Assembly: GCF_018614875.1 (NCBI RefSeq)
Contig: NZ_JAGGNW010000002.1
Span: forward strand, 186,001 to 250,000
DNA length: 64,000 nucleotides
Direction: 5' to 3'
Origin: Variovorax paradoxus
GTDB taxonomy: Bacteria; Pseudomonadota; Gammaproteobacteria; Burkholderiales; Burkholderiaceae_C
The notes beneath the pieces were generated by a model. That model was given only the letters and a program-made list of their open reading frames with translations, did no database searches and was not told the origin of the DNA. Of the stretch, positions 44,368 through 52,804 are shown piece by piece. Position 1 is the stretch's first letter, and every line of letters starts with the position of its first letter. The position numbers and the translations under genes are program-made.

Positions 44368-44958
44368 TCAGGCCGCGGCCGGTTCTTTCATCGCGGCCTT
44401 GTAGATGCTCTGCTTCGGCTGCGCCATCAGGCGTTGCAGCATGGGTTCGAATTCGCTGATGGGCAGGGTCTCGGCCCCCGGGTCGAAGGCGGGGTTGTCG
44501 TAGAGCGCGCAGAACTCGGCCGTGCGCTCGTAGTGCGGATGGTCCTTGAAGCTGTCGCGCATGTCGCGATCCAGGCCGATGTGATGAAAGAAGTAGTGGC
44601 CCTGGAAGATGCCGTGGTGCTGCACCATCCAGTGGTTGGCTTCGCTCACGAAGGGCTTCAGGATCGCGGCGGCGATGTCGGGATGGTTGAAGCTGCCGAG
44701 CGTGTCGCCGATGTCGTGCAGGAGCGCGCACACCACGTATTCCTCGTCGCGGCCGTCGCGCAGCGCGCGCGTGGCGGTCTGCAGCGAGTGGGTGTAGCGG
44801 TCGACCGGAAAGCCGCCGTAGTCGCCTTCGAGGATCTGCAGGTGCCTGATCACGCGCGCGGGCAGGCCGCCCGCGAACTGCCTGAATTCGCCGCCGATCA
44901 GTTGCCAGTCTTCGCGCGTGCTCTCCTGCATGCGCCTGAAACGTGCCCGTTCGCTCAT
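44368..44958 (-). CDS. HD-domain protein (PhnZ/MIOX-like candidate)
   Basis: 196 residues with an HD metal-binding fold: DRYTHSLQTATRALRDGRDE supplies the first His, VVCALLHDIGDTLGSFNHPD the HD pair and a further His, and WMVQHHGIFQGHYFFHHIGL later His residues. Such domains are phosphohydrolases or, in the PhnZ/myo-inositol-oxygenase subgroup, mixed-valence di-iron oxygenases. The size and the His-rich second half fit the latter, but this is inference. It is the first gene of an operon with a class II aldolase, suggesting sequential steps of a small catabolic pathway. Confidence 0.8.
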   Translation of the reverse strand: MSERARFRRMQESTREDWQLIGGEFRQFAGGLPARVIRHLQILEGDYGGFPVDRYTHSLQTATRALRDGRDEEYVVCALLHDIGDTLGSFNHPDIAAAILKPFVSEANHWMVQHHGIFQGHYFFHHIGLDRDMRDSFKDHPHYERTAEFCALYDNPAFDPGAETLPISEFEPMLQRLMAQPKQSIYKAAMKEPAAA

Positions 44959-45004
44959 CGTGTTGTCTCCAGTTCCTTGGGGTGGCGGCCACTGTAGACC
45001 TGGG

Positions 45005-45033
45005 CTTGACGTTCAACTGTCAAGAATTTGACA
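45005..45033. promoter_or_regulatory. Overlapping dyads between the HD-domain gene and the Crp/Fnr gene
   Basis: CTTGAC (45005-45010) and GTCAAG (45019-45024) form one dyad with an 8-bp spacer. TGTCAA (45018-45023) and TTGACA (45028-45033) form a second with a 4-bp spacer, the spacing typical of Fnr-type operators. They lie in the 100-bp divergent interval, so the Crp/Fnr protein may control both directions here. Confidence 0.5.
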
Positions 45034-45058
45034 ATGCAGGGCTCTGGTAAACCCCCGC

Positions 45059-45778
45059 ATGCCTCCTTCCAAGCCGCGTCTTTCCGCCCCGCACCGTGCC
45101 GCGATGGAGCGCAACCCCTGGTTCACCAGCATGCCGCGCGCGCAGCGCGAGGCGCTGGTGGGCGCGGCCGAACTCATCCACGTCCGGCGCGGCGCGATGG
45201 TGTTCCGCCAGGGCGATCCGATCCATGCCGCGGGCGGCGGCTTCTATGGCCTCCTGGCCGGCACGATCAAGATTTCGTCGCTGCGGCAGGACGGGCGCGA
45301 GGCCATTCTTGCGGTGCTCGAGCCCGGCAACTGGTTCGGCGAGATCACGCTGATCGACGGCTCGCCGCGCACGCACGACGCCACCGCGCTGGAGGCGCTC
45401 GACCTGCTCGCGGTGCCGCCGGAAGCCTTTGCCCAGCAGATGCGCGACGTGGTCTTTGCCAACGCAATGGCTGCCATGCTGGCCGCGCGCGTGCGCATGC
45501 TCTATGGCCTGGCCGAAGACGCCACGCTGCGCAGCCTGCGTGCGCGCGTGGCGCACCGGCTGCTGGTGCTGGCGCGCGGCGATGCCACGCAGTCGGTGCA
45601 GCTGCGCCGCACGCTGATGCTGCCGCAGGAGGCGCTGGCCATGATGCTCGGCGTGACGCGCCAGACGCTCTCGAAGGAGCTCAATGCGCTGGCGGGCGAG
45701 GGCGTGGTCGCGCTGGGCTACGGGCGCATCGAGCTGCTGTCGCTCGATGCCTTGCAGGCGCTGGTGAGCACCGGGTAG
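45059..45778 (+). CDS. Crp/Fnr-family transcriptional regulator
   Basis: 239 residues. An N-terminal cyclic-nucleotide-binding-like domain (FRQGDPIHAAGGGFYGLLAG, then ILAVLEPGNWFGEITLIDGS) is joined by a long dimerisation helix to a C-terminal winged HTH (LPQEALAMMLGVTRQTLSKE). It lacks the N-terminal Cys cluster of oxygen-sensing Fnr proteins. The effector is unknown. It probably regulates the divergent HD/aldolase operon and itself through the dyads just upstream. Confidence 0.9.
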   Translation: MPPSKPRLSAPHRAAMERNPWFTSMPRAQREALVGAAELIHVRRGAMVFRQGDPIHAAGGGFYGLLAGTIKISSLRQDGREAILAVLEPGNWFGEITLIDGSPRTHDATALEALDLLAVPPEAFAQQMRDVVFANAMAAMLAARVRMLYGLAEDATLRSLRARVAHRLLVLARGDATQSVQLRRTLMLPQEALAMMLGVTRQTLSKELNALAGEGVVALGYGRIELLSLDALQALVSTG

Positions 45779-45782
45779 CGCC

Positions 45783-46943
45783 TTATCTGAGTACGCGGCC
45801 GTCGGCCGAAATGCTGATCAGGTCGATGTTGCGCGAGGCATCGCGCAGGCCAGGGCGCAGGTTGACGCGGAAGCCGCCCACGTCGTAGTCGGTCATCGCG
45901 GTCATCACGCGCTGCAGGCTCGCGGCCGTGAAGCCGCGGCCCGCGCGGCGCACCGCCTCGCCCGCCACCTTGGCCGCGATGAAGCCTTCGAGGCCTTCGT
46001 ACGAGGGCGTCTGGTCGGAGTTGTCGACCGCGGCGCGGTACTCCTTGACGATCGGAATGGCCGAGGGCCGCGGCGACGGCACCACTTGCGAGATCACGAT
46101 GCCGCCGATGTCCTTGCCCAGCTCGGCATACAGCGGATCGATGCCCACGATCGAGAAGGCCATGAAGCTGCCGCTGTAGCCGCTCTTGCGCAGCTTGCGG
46201 ATCGCATTGGCCGTGGTGCCCGAGAGCGACGCCAGCACGATGGCCTGCGGCGCCTGCTGCTGCACCGTCTTCAGCGCCGCGTCGAGCTTGTCGCCGCCCG
46301 CCGGAACCATGGCCGTGGCCACCAGCGCGGGCAGCTTCAGCTCCGTGATGGCTTGCTGGACGGCGGCCAGGCCGGCGCGGCCCATGGCGTCGTCGTCGCC
46401 CACCAGCGCGATGCGCGTCTGGCCCACGGTCGCGCACTGGCGCACGATCTTCAGCGCCTCGTCGATCATGCCCGGACGCACGTGGAACACGTGGGGATGG
46501 CTCGCCTCGCGCAGCGTGTCGGAGGCGGCGAAGGGCGCGAACAGCAGGCTGCCCTGCTGCGCGGCCACGTTGGCCCCGGCATCGCTGCTGGCGGTGCCCA
46601 CGAAGCCGAACAGCATGTCGGCCTTGTCGGTGCCGAGCAGGGTGCGGGCGTTGGCAGCGGCCCGGCCCGCGTCGTAGCCGTCGTCGAGCTGCAGGAGCTT
46701 GAGCTGTAGGCCGCTGGCGGCATTGCGCTCGTTGAAGTCGCCCACCGCCAGCCGGCTGCCGGCCGCGAAGGCCAGCCCGATTTCGCCGGCCGCGCCCGTC
46801 AGCGGAACCGACTGGCCCAGCAGCACGACCCGCGCGCCCGCTGCACGGCTCGACGATTGCGAAAGCGCCGGAAGATGAACGCCGCCGCCCAGCAGCAGCG
46901 CTGCGCCCGCTCTGCCGAGCCATTCCCTGCGAGAACTGTCCAT
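45783..46943 (-). CDS. Branched-chain amino acid-type ABC substrate-binding protein (orphan)
   Basis: 386 residues. A twin-Arg-like signal (SRREWLGRAGAALLLGGGVH) precedes a LivJ-type periplasmic binding fold (VVLLGQSVPLTGAAGEIGLA, MLFGFVGTASSDAGANVAAQ, GYSGSFMAFSIVGIDPLYAE). No permease or ATPase is nearby, as is common for the numerous orphan binding proteins of this family in Burkholderiales. Ligand unknown. It converges with the Crp/Fnr gene; the stops are 4 bp apart. Confidence 0.88.
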   Translation of the reverse strand: MDSSRREWLGRAGAALLLGGGVHLPALSQSSSRAAGARVVLLGQSVPLTGAAGEIGLAFAAGSRLAVGDFNERNAASGLQLKLLQLDDGYDAGRAAANARTLLGTDKADMLFGFVGTASSDAGANVAAQQGSLLFAPFAASDTLREASHPHVFHVRPGMIDEALKIVRQCATVGQTRIALVGDDDAMGRAGLAAVQQAITELKLPALVATAMVPAGGDKLDAALKTVQQQAPQAIVLASLSGTTANAIRKLRKSGYSGSFMAFSIVGIDPLYAELGKDIGGIVISQVVPSPRPSAIPIVKEYRAAVDNSDQTPSYEGLEGFIAAKVAGEAVRRAGRGFTAASLQRVMTAMTDYDVGGFRVNLRPGLRDASRNIDLISISADGRVLR

Positions 46944-47026
46944 GGGTCACCTTTTTTCACAGTAGTAAAAAAGTGTAGCAAGTTCGGTGCCCGTGGGGAA
47001 GGCGGCAGGATGCCGCAGCGGCGGTC

Positions 47027-47764
47027 TCAGGCGCGGTGGAACACCAGGTCCCAGACCCCGTGGCCCAGCTTGATGCCGCGGTTCTCGAACTTGGTCAGCG
47101 GCCGGTAGCCGGGCTTGGGCGCATAGCCTTCGGCCGTGTTGCGCAGCAGGGGTTCGGCGGACAGCACCTCGAGCATCTGCTCGGCATAGGGCTGCCAGTC
47201 GGTGGCGCAGTGGATGTAGCCGCCCGGCTGCAGGTGTTCGGCGAGTTTCTTCACGAACCCGGGCTGGATCAACCGGCGCTTGTTGTGGCGCTTCTTGTGC
47301 CACGGGTCGGGGAAGAACACATGCACGCCCGCCAGTGAACCAGGCCGCAGCATGTGGTCGAGCACGTCGACCGCATCGTGTGCACAGATGCGGATGTTCG
47401 AGAGCGATTGCTCGCCGATGCGCTTGAGCAGCGCGCCCACGCCGGGCTCATGCACTTCGCAGCACAGGAAATTGGTTTCGGGCAGCACCGTGGCGATGTG
47501 CGCGGTGGCCTCGCCCATGCCGAATCCGATCTCCAGCACGGTCGGCCCGGCACGGCCGAAGGCCGCGGTCAGGTCGAGCGGCTCGGGCTGGTAGGGGATG
47601 AGGAACAGCGGGCCCAGTTCGGCAAAGGCGCGCGCCTGGCCGTCGGTGGTGCGGCCGGCACGCTTCACGAAGCTCTTGAGGCGGCGGTGCAGCGGATGCG
47701 GTTTGTCGTCGCCTGCGTCGTCGCCAGGCGGTAGGTCGTGGGGCACGGTGTCGGGAAAGGTCAT
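47027..47764 (-). CDS. trmB: tRNA (guanine-N7)-methyltransferase
   Basis: 245 residues. It methylates G46 of tRNAs using SAM. The SAM motif [16 protein letters not shown], the [15 protein letters not shown] segment, [20 protein letters not shown] (the substrate-binding signature of TrmB) and [15 protein letters not shown] are all present. The ATG at 47764 overlaps the TGA of gluQ by four bases. The N-terminal 35 residues are a charged extension. Confidence 0.95.
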   Translation of the reverse strand: MTFPDTVPHDLPPGDDAGDDKPHPLHRRLKSFVKRAGRTTDGQARAFAELGPLFLIPYQPEPLDLTAAFGRAGPTVLEIGFGMGEATAHIATVLPETNFLCCEVHEPGVGALLKRIGEQSLSNIRICAHDAVDVLDHMLRPGSLAGVHVFFPDPWHKKRHNKRRLIQPGFVKKLAEHLQPGGYIHCATDWQPYAEQMLEVLSAEPLLRNTAEGYAPKPGYRPLTKFENRGIKLGHGVWDLVFHRA

Positions 47765-48687
47765 TGCGGCCGCGAATTGTAGAGAGCGCGCCATTCGGGC
47801 ACCCAGCCGGCCAATGCCGGTGCGCAGGACGCGGCCGTGGCGGCGTGCAGCCCGAGCAGGCGCGCGGCCGCGTCGAGGGCGGCCAGGGCGGCTTCGGGCG
47901 TGGCGGTGTCGATGGCTGTGGCGCCGTTCTGCTTGGAGAGCTTGTCGCCGTCGGTGCCGCGCACCAGCGGCGTGTGCAGGTAGCTGGGCGTCGGCAGGCC
48001 GAGCGCGCGCTGCAGCAGGATCTGGCGCGCGGTGTTGTCGGCCAGGTCTTCGCCGCGCACCACGTCGGTCACGCCCTGTTCCGCGTCGTCGATCACCACC
48101 GCGAGCTGGTAGGCCCACGGGCCGTCGGCGCGGCGCAGCACGAAGTCGCCAACCTCGCGGCCGACGTCCTGGCATTGGCGGCCGAGGCGGCGGTCGGTCC
48201 AGCAGAGTTCGCCGGACGCAAGTGCCGGCTGGGCGGATTCGAACTTCTCGGTGGCGAAGCGCCAGGCGCGCGCGGGTTTGCCGTGCAGCCCGTCGCGGCA
48301 GGTGCCGGGGTAGACCCGCTCGCCATGGCGCGTGTGTGGCCGGCCGAGCCGTGCCAGCGCCTCGTCGATGTCCCTGCGCGAGCAGCCGCAGGGGTAGGCG
48401 AGGCCGAGGGCCTGCAACCTTGCCAGCGCGGCCTCATAGCGTGCGGTGCGTTGCGTCTGCCATGCCGGCGCTTCATCGGGCAGCATTCCGCAGTCGGCCA
48501 GTTGCCGCAGGATGTGCTCGCCCATGCCGGGCAGGCAGCGTTCGGTGTCGGCGTCCTCGATGCGGATCAGCCAGCGCGCCTGCGGGCCGCGCGCGCGCAC
48601 GTCGAGCCAGCTTGCAAGCGCGGCCACCAACGAGCCGGCGTGCAGCGGGCCGGTGGGCGAGGGCGCGAAACGGCCGGTCTCACGCAT
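47761..48687 (-). CDS. gluQ: Glutamyl-Q tRNA(Asp) synthetase
   Basis: 308 residues. A GluRS catalytic-domain paralogue without an anticodon-binding domain, which glutamylates queuosine 34 of tRNA-Asp. The class I HIGH-type motif appears as [12 protein letters not shown]. The zinc-binding Cys residues are in [11 protein letters not shown] and YPGTCRDG. The KMSKS-type motif is DKLSKQNGA. The length is typical. It is coupled to trmB by an ATGA overlap and both genes act on tRNA. Confidence 0.95.
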   Translation of the reverse strand: MRETGRFAPSPTGPLHAGSLVAALASWLDVRARGPQARWLIRIEDADTERCLPGMGEHILRQLADCGMLPDEAPAWQTQRTARYEAALARLQALGLAYPCGCSRRDIDEALARLGRPHTRHGERVYPGTCRDGLHGKPARAWRFATEKFESAQPALASGELCWTDRRLGRQCQDVGREVGDFVLRRADGPWAYQLAVVIDDAEQGVTDVVRGEDLADNTARQILLQRALGLPTPSYLHTPLVRGTDGDKLSKQNGATAIDTATPEAALAALDAAARLLGLHAATAASCAPALAGWVPEWRALYNSRPQ

Positions 48688-48694
48688 ACGCGGA

Positions 48695-49777
48695 TCAGAT
48701 CACTGCGTGCGCCAGCGAGAGGCCCGACAGGAACGCGTCTTCGACCCGATGGCCGGTGCACCAGTCGCCGGCCACGCCGATGCGCGCCTTGGCGTCCCAC
48801 AGGTGGCTCTTGCCGACCGGGACCTGGGTCTGGGCTTCGTTCCAGCAGCGTGCCTGGGCATGCGTGGGCACGGCATGGATGCCGGTGATCTCGGCGAAGG
48901 CGCGCAGCAGCTTGGCTTCAACGCGCGCGGCGCTGTCGCGCAGGTGCTCCTGGGACCAGGCGGCGCTGGCCTGCAGCGTCCAGCGCTCGACGCGTTCGCG
49001 GCCGGGCTTGGACGACTCGCGCGCGAGCCATGCCACGCGGTGGTGGGTGCTGCGCGCCGCATTCCATTGCGGCCCGAGGTGCGACATGTTGGCCTGGTTG
49101 GCCTGCGGGAAGGCGATCATCAGTGTCCAGCAGGGCGCAATGCGCACCGGCTCGATCTTCTGGCTGACGGAGGCGGACAGCTTGCCGTCGCCCAGCAGCA
49201 CGCGCGTGCGCGAGGGCGGCACGGCCAGCAGCACGGCGTCGAAGCCCGAGTACACGTGCTGCGAATCGTCCGCGCCTGCGGTGCGCAGCTGCCAGCGCTT
49301 GGGGTCGAGCGCATCGGGTTCGATCTGCGTGACCTGCGTACCGGCCACGAGGCTGTCGCCCAGCGGCGCGGCCCAGTGGGCCACCAGGGCATCCATGCCC
49401 GGCTGCGCCACCCAGTGCGATTCGCGCCCGGGCAATGCGGCCTCGGCCACGCGGCCATGCGCATCGAGCACGCGCACGAGGTTCGCGCTCCAGGGGCGGC
49501 AGAGGTTGGGCGTGGCTTCGAGTGCCAGTGCAAAGCGCGGATCGCGCACGGTGAAGTACTGCGCGCCGCTGTCGAAGCGGCCGAAGGCGGTGTCGACGCT
49601 TGCCATGCGCCCGCCGGGCGCGGCTTCGCGTTCGAACACCGTGGCCTTGTGGCCGGCCTGCGCCAGCGTTCGTGCGCAGGCCACGCCGGCAATGCCGGCG
49701 CCGACGACGGCGTAGTGGCGCGGTGCGGCGGGGGTTCGGTGGCGGTCGGTCGCCTTTGCAGTTGCGCGAGTGGTCAT
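48695..49777 (-). CDS. NAD(P)/FAD-dependent oxidoreductase (renalase-like)
   Basis: 360 residues. The dinucleotide-binding motif [20 protein letters not shown] near residue 22, then the [20 protein letters not shown] segment and a C-terminal [20 protein letters not shown], characterise flavin amine-oxidase-like proteins related to renalase. Substrate unknown. It starts the same-strand run FAD oxidoreductase-gluQ-trmB, 7 bp before gluQ, so they are probably cotranscribed although no shared function is evident. Confidence 0.85.
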   Translation of the reverse strand: MTTRATAKATDRHRTPAAPRHYAVVGAGIAGVACARTLAQAGHKATVFEREAAPGGRMASVDTAFGRFDSGAQYFTVRDPRFALALEATPNLCRPWSANLVRVLDAHGRVAEAALPGRESHWVAQPGMDALVAHWAAPLGDSLVAGTQVTQIEPDALDPKRWQLRTAGADDSQHVYSGFDAVLLAVPPSRTRVLLGDGKLSASVSQKIEPVRIAPCWTLMIAFPQANQANMSHLGPQWNAARSTHHRVAWLARESSKPGRERVERWTLQASAAWSQEHLRDSAARVEAKLLRAFAEITGIHAVPTHAQARCWNEAQTQVPVGKSHLWDAKARIGVAGDWCTGHRVEDAFLSGLSLAHAVI

Positions 49778-49859
49778 GAGGGTTTCTTGTGTAGAGGAGA
49801 CGGATGGATGTGTCCGGACTCTACAACGGTCTGCGAACGGGGCTCCGGGCTGCCGGCCC

Positions 49860-50813
49860 TCAGCGTCCCCGGTGCCGCTCCAGCAGCGCCCGCCGCGTGC
49901 CCTCGTGGTCGAATTGCGCGAGCCACCATTCGAGCGCGCGTCCCGGCCCGCCGGCGCTGCGCACGCGCCAGGCGCAGTGCATGGTGGCCAGCGGCGGCTG
50001 GCGTTCGGTCTTGAGCTCGACCAGGTGGCCGGCCTCGATATAGGGCCGCGCCATCGGCTCGGGCAGAAAGCCGCCGCCCAGGCCGTGCAGCTGCGCGTTC
50101 AGCTTGGCCTGCATGCTCGGCACCGTGAGCACGTCCTGTCCGCCGACCAGGTTGACCGTCATGCTCGGCCCGCTGCGCACGGAATCGGCCGCCGCCACCG
50201 CGCGATGCTGGCGCAGCACCGCGTCGGTCAATGGCTGCGGCAAGCGCGCCAGCGGATGGTGCGGCGCCACGGCGTAGACAAAACACAGCTCGCCGATCGG
50301 CCGGCTGCGGATGCCGGTGGCGGTGAAGGCCAGGCTCGCCGCGTCGAGCACGGCACCGATGGCCAGGTCGGCCTCGCCGCTGGTCAGCGCCTCGATGGTG
50401 CCGAGCAGGGTTTCGTCGCGCAGCTTGAGCCGCGTGGGCGGATCGAGTGCGAAGAAGGCGGTGGCCAGGTCGAGCAGCGGGTCGCGCGCGATCACGCTGT
50501 CGACCGCGATGGTCAGCATCGGCTCCCAGCCAGTGGCCACGCGCTTGACGCGGTTGGCCACCGCATCGATCTCGCCCAGCAGCCGCGCCGCCTCGCGCAG
50601 CAGCTCGGCGCCGGCTTCGGTGATGCGGGCCTGGCGGGCGCTGCGGTCGAACAGCAGCACGTCGAGTGCGTCCTCGATCTGGCGCACGCGGTAGCTCAGT
50701 GCGCTGGGCACCAGGTCGAGCGCACGGGCCGCGCCGGCAAAGCTGCCGGTGCTGGCCACGGTCTGCAGCATGGCGAGCGCATCGGGGGTCAGTACGTCTC
50801 TGGCGCTGGGCAT
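49860..50813 (-). CDS. LysR-family transcriptional regulator
   Basis: 317 residues from the ATG at 50813, preceded by GGAGCCGCC. The N-terminal winged HTH (MLQTVASTGSFAGAARALDL, then VPSALSYRVRQIEDALDVLL) is followed by a substrate-binding-like effector domain. It is divergent from a pirin gene by 181 bp, the usual arrangement for a LysR regulator and its target. A possible LysR box lies between them. A longer start at 50852 is possible but adds non-conserved residues. Confidence 0.92.
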   Translation of the reverse strand: MPSARDVLTPDALAMLQTVASTGSFAGAARALDLVPSALSYRVRQIEDALDVLLFDRSARQARITEAGAELLREAARLLGEIDAVANRVKRVATGWEPMLTIAVDSVIARDPLLDLATAFFALDPPTRLKLRDETLLGTIEALTSGEADLAIGAVLDAASLAFTATGIRSRPIGELCFVYAVAPHHPLARLPQPLTDAVLRQHRAVAAADSVRSGPSMTVNLVGGQDVLTVPSMQAKLNAQLHGLGGGFLPEPMARPYIEAGHLVELKTERQPPLATMHCAWRVRSAGGPGRALEWWLAQFDHEGTRRALLERHRGR

Positions 50814-50848
50814 GGCGGCTCCATGGATCGATGGAATGGATCGATCGA

Positions 50849-50861
50849 TCAAAAAATTTGA
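50849..50861. promoter_or_regulatory. Candidate LysR box between lysR-type and pirin genes
   Basis: TCAAAAAATTTGA fits the T-N11-A pattern with dyad arms TCAAA/TTTGA. It lies 36 bp upstream of the regulator gene and 134 bp upstream of pirin, next to a short GATC-rich tract. Confidence 0.5.
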
Positions 50862-50994
50862 ATGATGCCATCAAAACCCGGCGCTTTTGAAGCGGGGGTG
50901 CGGGCCTAAAGTTCTTCACATCCGCTGCGCATCCGGCGCGGCATACGAAGAAGGCCCGAGCATCCCCACGGGGCAGGGCCGAAGGAGTCTGACG

Positions 50995-51696
50995 ATGTTG
51001 CAAGTCCGTAAATCACAGGAACGCGGTTATGCCGACCATGGCTGGCTGCGCTCGTTCCACAGCTTTTCCTTTGCCGGCTACCACGACCCGGCCTACATGG
51101 GTTTCGGCAACCTGCGCGTGATCAACGAAGACCGCGTGGCAGCGGGCGCCGGTTTCGGCACCCATGGCCACAAGGACATGGAGATCATCAGCTACGTGCT
51201 CTCGGGCGAACTGGCGCACAAGGACAGCATGGGCAACGTGGAAAGCATTCCGCCCGGCGACGTGCAGCGCATGAGCGCGGGCCGCGGCGTGATGCACAGC
51301 GAGTTCAACCACAAGGCCGACGAGACCACGCACTTCCTGCAGATCTGGATCGAGCCGAACGTGCGCGGCATTGCGCCGGGCTACGAGCAGAAGCAGTTCA
51401 GCGACGCCGAGAAGCGCGGCAAGCTGCGCCTCGTGGCCTCGCCCGACGGCGCCGACGGCTCGGTGACGGTGCATGCCGATGCGCGCCTGTTCGCAGGCCT
51501 GCTCGACGGCGACGAAACAGCCAGCCTGGCGCTCGACCCCAAGCGCAAGAGCTACGTGCACTTGGTGCGCGGCGAGCTTGAAGTGAACGGCCAGAAGCTC
51601 GTGGGCGGCGACGCCGCGATGCTCGAAGGCGAATCGCAGCTCACGCTCGGCGCCGGCAAGGATGCCGAAGTGCTGGTGTTCGACCTGGCCGCCTGA
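50995..51696 (+). CDS. Pirin family protein (YhhW-like)
   Basis: 233 residues, bicupin fold. The N-terminal cupin carries the metal ligands in GFGTHGHKDMEIISYVLSGE and AGRGVMHSEFNH, as in the quercetinase-active pirin YhhW. The C-terminal cupin is degenerate. Probable role in redox or quinone-related stress. The start is preceded by GAAGGAG. It is monocistronic, with a strong terminator behind, and probably under control of the divergent LysR protein. Confidence 0.92.
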   Translation: MLQVRKSQERGYADHGWLRSFHSFSFAGYHDPAYMGFGNLRVINEDRVAAGAGFGTHGHKDMEIISYVLSGELAHKDSMGNVESIPPGDVQRMSAGRGVMHSEFNHKADETTHFLQIWIEPNVRGIAPGYEQKQFSDAEKRGKLRLVASPDGADGSVTVHADARLFAGLLDGDETASLALDPKRKSYVHLVRGELEVNGQKLVGGDAAMLEGESQLTLGAGKDAEVLVFDLAA

Positions 51697-51707
51697 TTGA
51701 TCCACCT

Positions 51708-51740
51708 GCCGGGCGCTTCGTGCGCCCGGCGTTTTTTTTC
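51708..51740 (+). terminator. Rho-independent terminator of the first pirin gene
   Basis: A 9-bp perfect stem GCCGGGCGC/GCGCCCGGC with a TTCGT loop, followed by G and eight T. Confidence 0.93.
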
Positions 51741-51775
51741 TTTTTTCAGTTTCAACAACCGAGGAGTTTTCAACC

Positions 51776-52195
51776 ATGGCAATCGCAACAACCACCACCA
51801 ATTCCGCACAAGACTCGCTGGCCCTGATCGGCCGCCTCCTGGTCGCGTACCTGTTCATTCCCGCCGGCATCGGCAAGCTCATGGGCTTTGGCGGCACCGT
51901 CGGCTATATCAACTCGGCGGGCCTGCCGCTGCCGGAAGTGGCGGCAGCCATTGCCATCGTGGTCGAACTCGGCTTGGGCATCGCGCTGCTGCTGGGCTTC
52001 AAGACCCGCTGGACCGCGATCGCGATGGCGATCTTCACCGTGGCAACCGCGCTGTTCTTCCACAAGTACTGGTCCGCGCCCGACGCCATGAAGATGATGC
52101 AGCAGATCAACTTCAACAAGAACATTGCCATCGCCGGTGGCCTGCTCGCCCTCGCCGCCTTCGGCGCCGGCCGCTTCAGCATCGACAGGAAGTAA
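51776..52195 (+). CDS. DoxX family membrane protein
   Basis: 139 residues with four membrane helices (LIGRLLVAYLFIPAGIGKLM; AAIAIVVELGLGIALLLGF; AIAMAIFTVATALFFHKYW; AIAGGLLALAAFGAG). The ARTxKxxxxxxTxG-like start of DoxX is represented by FIPAGIGKLMGFGGTVGYI. Family members act with quinone or thiol redox enzymes at the membrane. It heads the DoxX-WrbA-pirin group. Confidence 0.88.
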   Translation: MAIATTTTNSAQDSLALIGRLLVAYLFIPAGIGKLMGFGGTVGYINSAGLPLPEVAAAIAIVVELGLGIALLLGFKTRWTAIAMAIFTVATALFFHKYWSAPDAMKMMQQINFNKNIAIAGGLLALAAFGAGRFSIDRK

Positions 52196-52203
52196 GAGGT
52201 AGG

Positions 52204-52222
52204 CTCTCCCTATTCAGGAGAG
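52204..52222 (+). promoter_or_regulatory. Hairpin enclosing the ribosome-binding site of the flavodoxin gene
   Basis: CTCTCC (52204-52209) pairs with GGAGAG (52217-52222). The latter includes the AGGAG ribosome-binding site 9 bp before the ATG at 52230, so folding would mask it. Confidence 0.5.
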
Positions 52223-52229
52223 TCATCCC

Positions 52230-52781
52230 ATGGCAAACATCGTCGTCGTCTTCCATTCCGGCTATGGCCACACCCAGCGCGTGGCGCGGGCCGTGGCCGA
52301 TGGCGCGGGCGCGCAGCTGCTCGCCATCGATGCCGACGGCAACCTGCCCCAAGGCGGTTGGGAGACGCTGGCCGCGGCGGACGCGATCATCTTCGGCTCG
52401 CCGACCTACATGGGCGGCGTGAGCTGGCAGTTCAAGAAGTTCGCCGATGCGTCGTCCAAGGTCTGGTACACGCAGGGCTGGAAGGACAAGCTCTTCGCGG
52501 GCTTCACCAACAGCGCCACCATGAACGGCGATAAGGTCGCGACCCTGGGCTACCTCTGGACACTCGCAATGCAGCACGGCGGCATCTGGGTCAGCATGGG
52601 CATCCTGCCGACCAACAACAAGGCGGCCACGCGCGATTCGATGAACTACATGGGCGGCTACGGCGGCCTGCTGACGCAGTCGCCTTCGGATGCCAGCCCG
52701 GCCGAGATGTTCAAGGGCGACTTCGACACCGCGCGCGCCTTTGGCGAGCGCATTGCCGCGGTGGCAACATCGCACCGGTAA
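52230..52781 (+). CDS. Flavodoxin-fold NAD(P)H:quinone oxidoreductase-like protein (WrbA family)
   Basis: 183 residues. FMN-binding loop [17 protein letters not shown] at the N-terminus, SPTYMGGVSWQFKKFADASS in the middle, and GGIWVSMGILPTNN, all as in WrbA-type proteins that reduce quinones by two electrons. It is a little shorter than typical WrbA (about 198). It lies 34 bp after doxX and 23 bp before a second pirin gene, consistent with a quinone-stress operon. Confidence 0.88.
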   Translation: MANIVVVFHSGYGHTQRVARAVADGAGAQLLAIDADGNLPQGGWETLAAADAIIFGSPTYMGGVSWQFKKFADASSKVWYTQGWKDKLFAGFTNSATMNGDKVATLGYLWTLAMQHGGIWVSMGILPTNNKAATRDSMNYMGGYGGLLTQSPSDASPAEMFKGDFDTARAFGERIAAVATSHR

Positions 52782-52804
52782 AACCCCCACCCACGGAGCC
52801 CACG

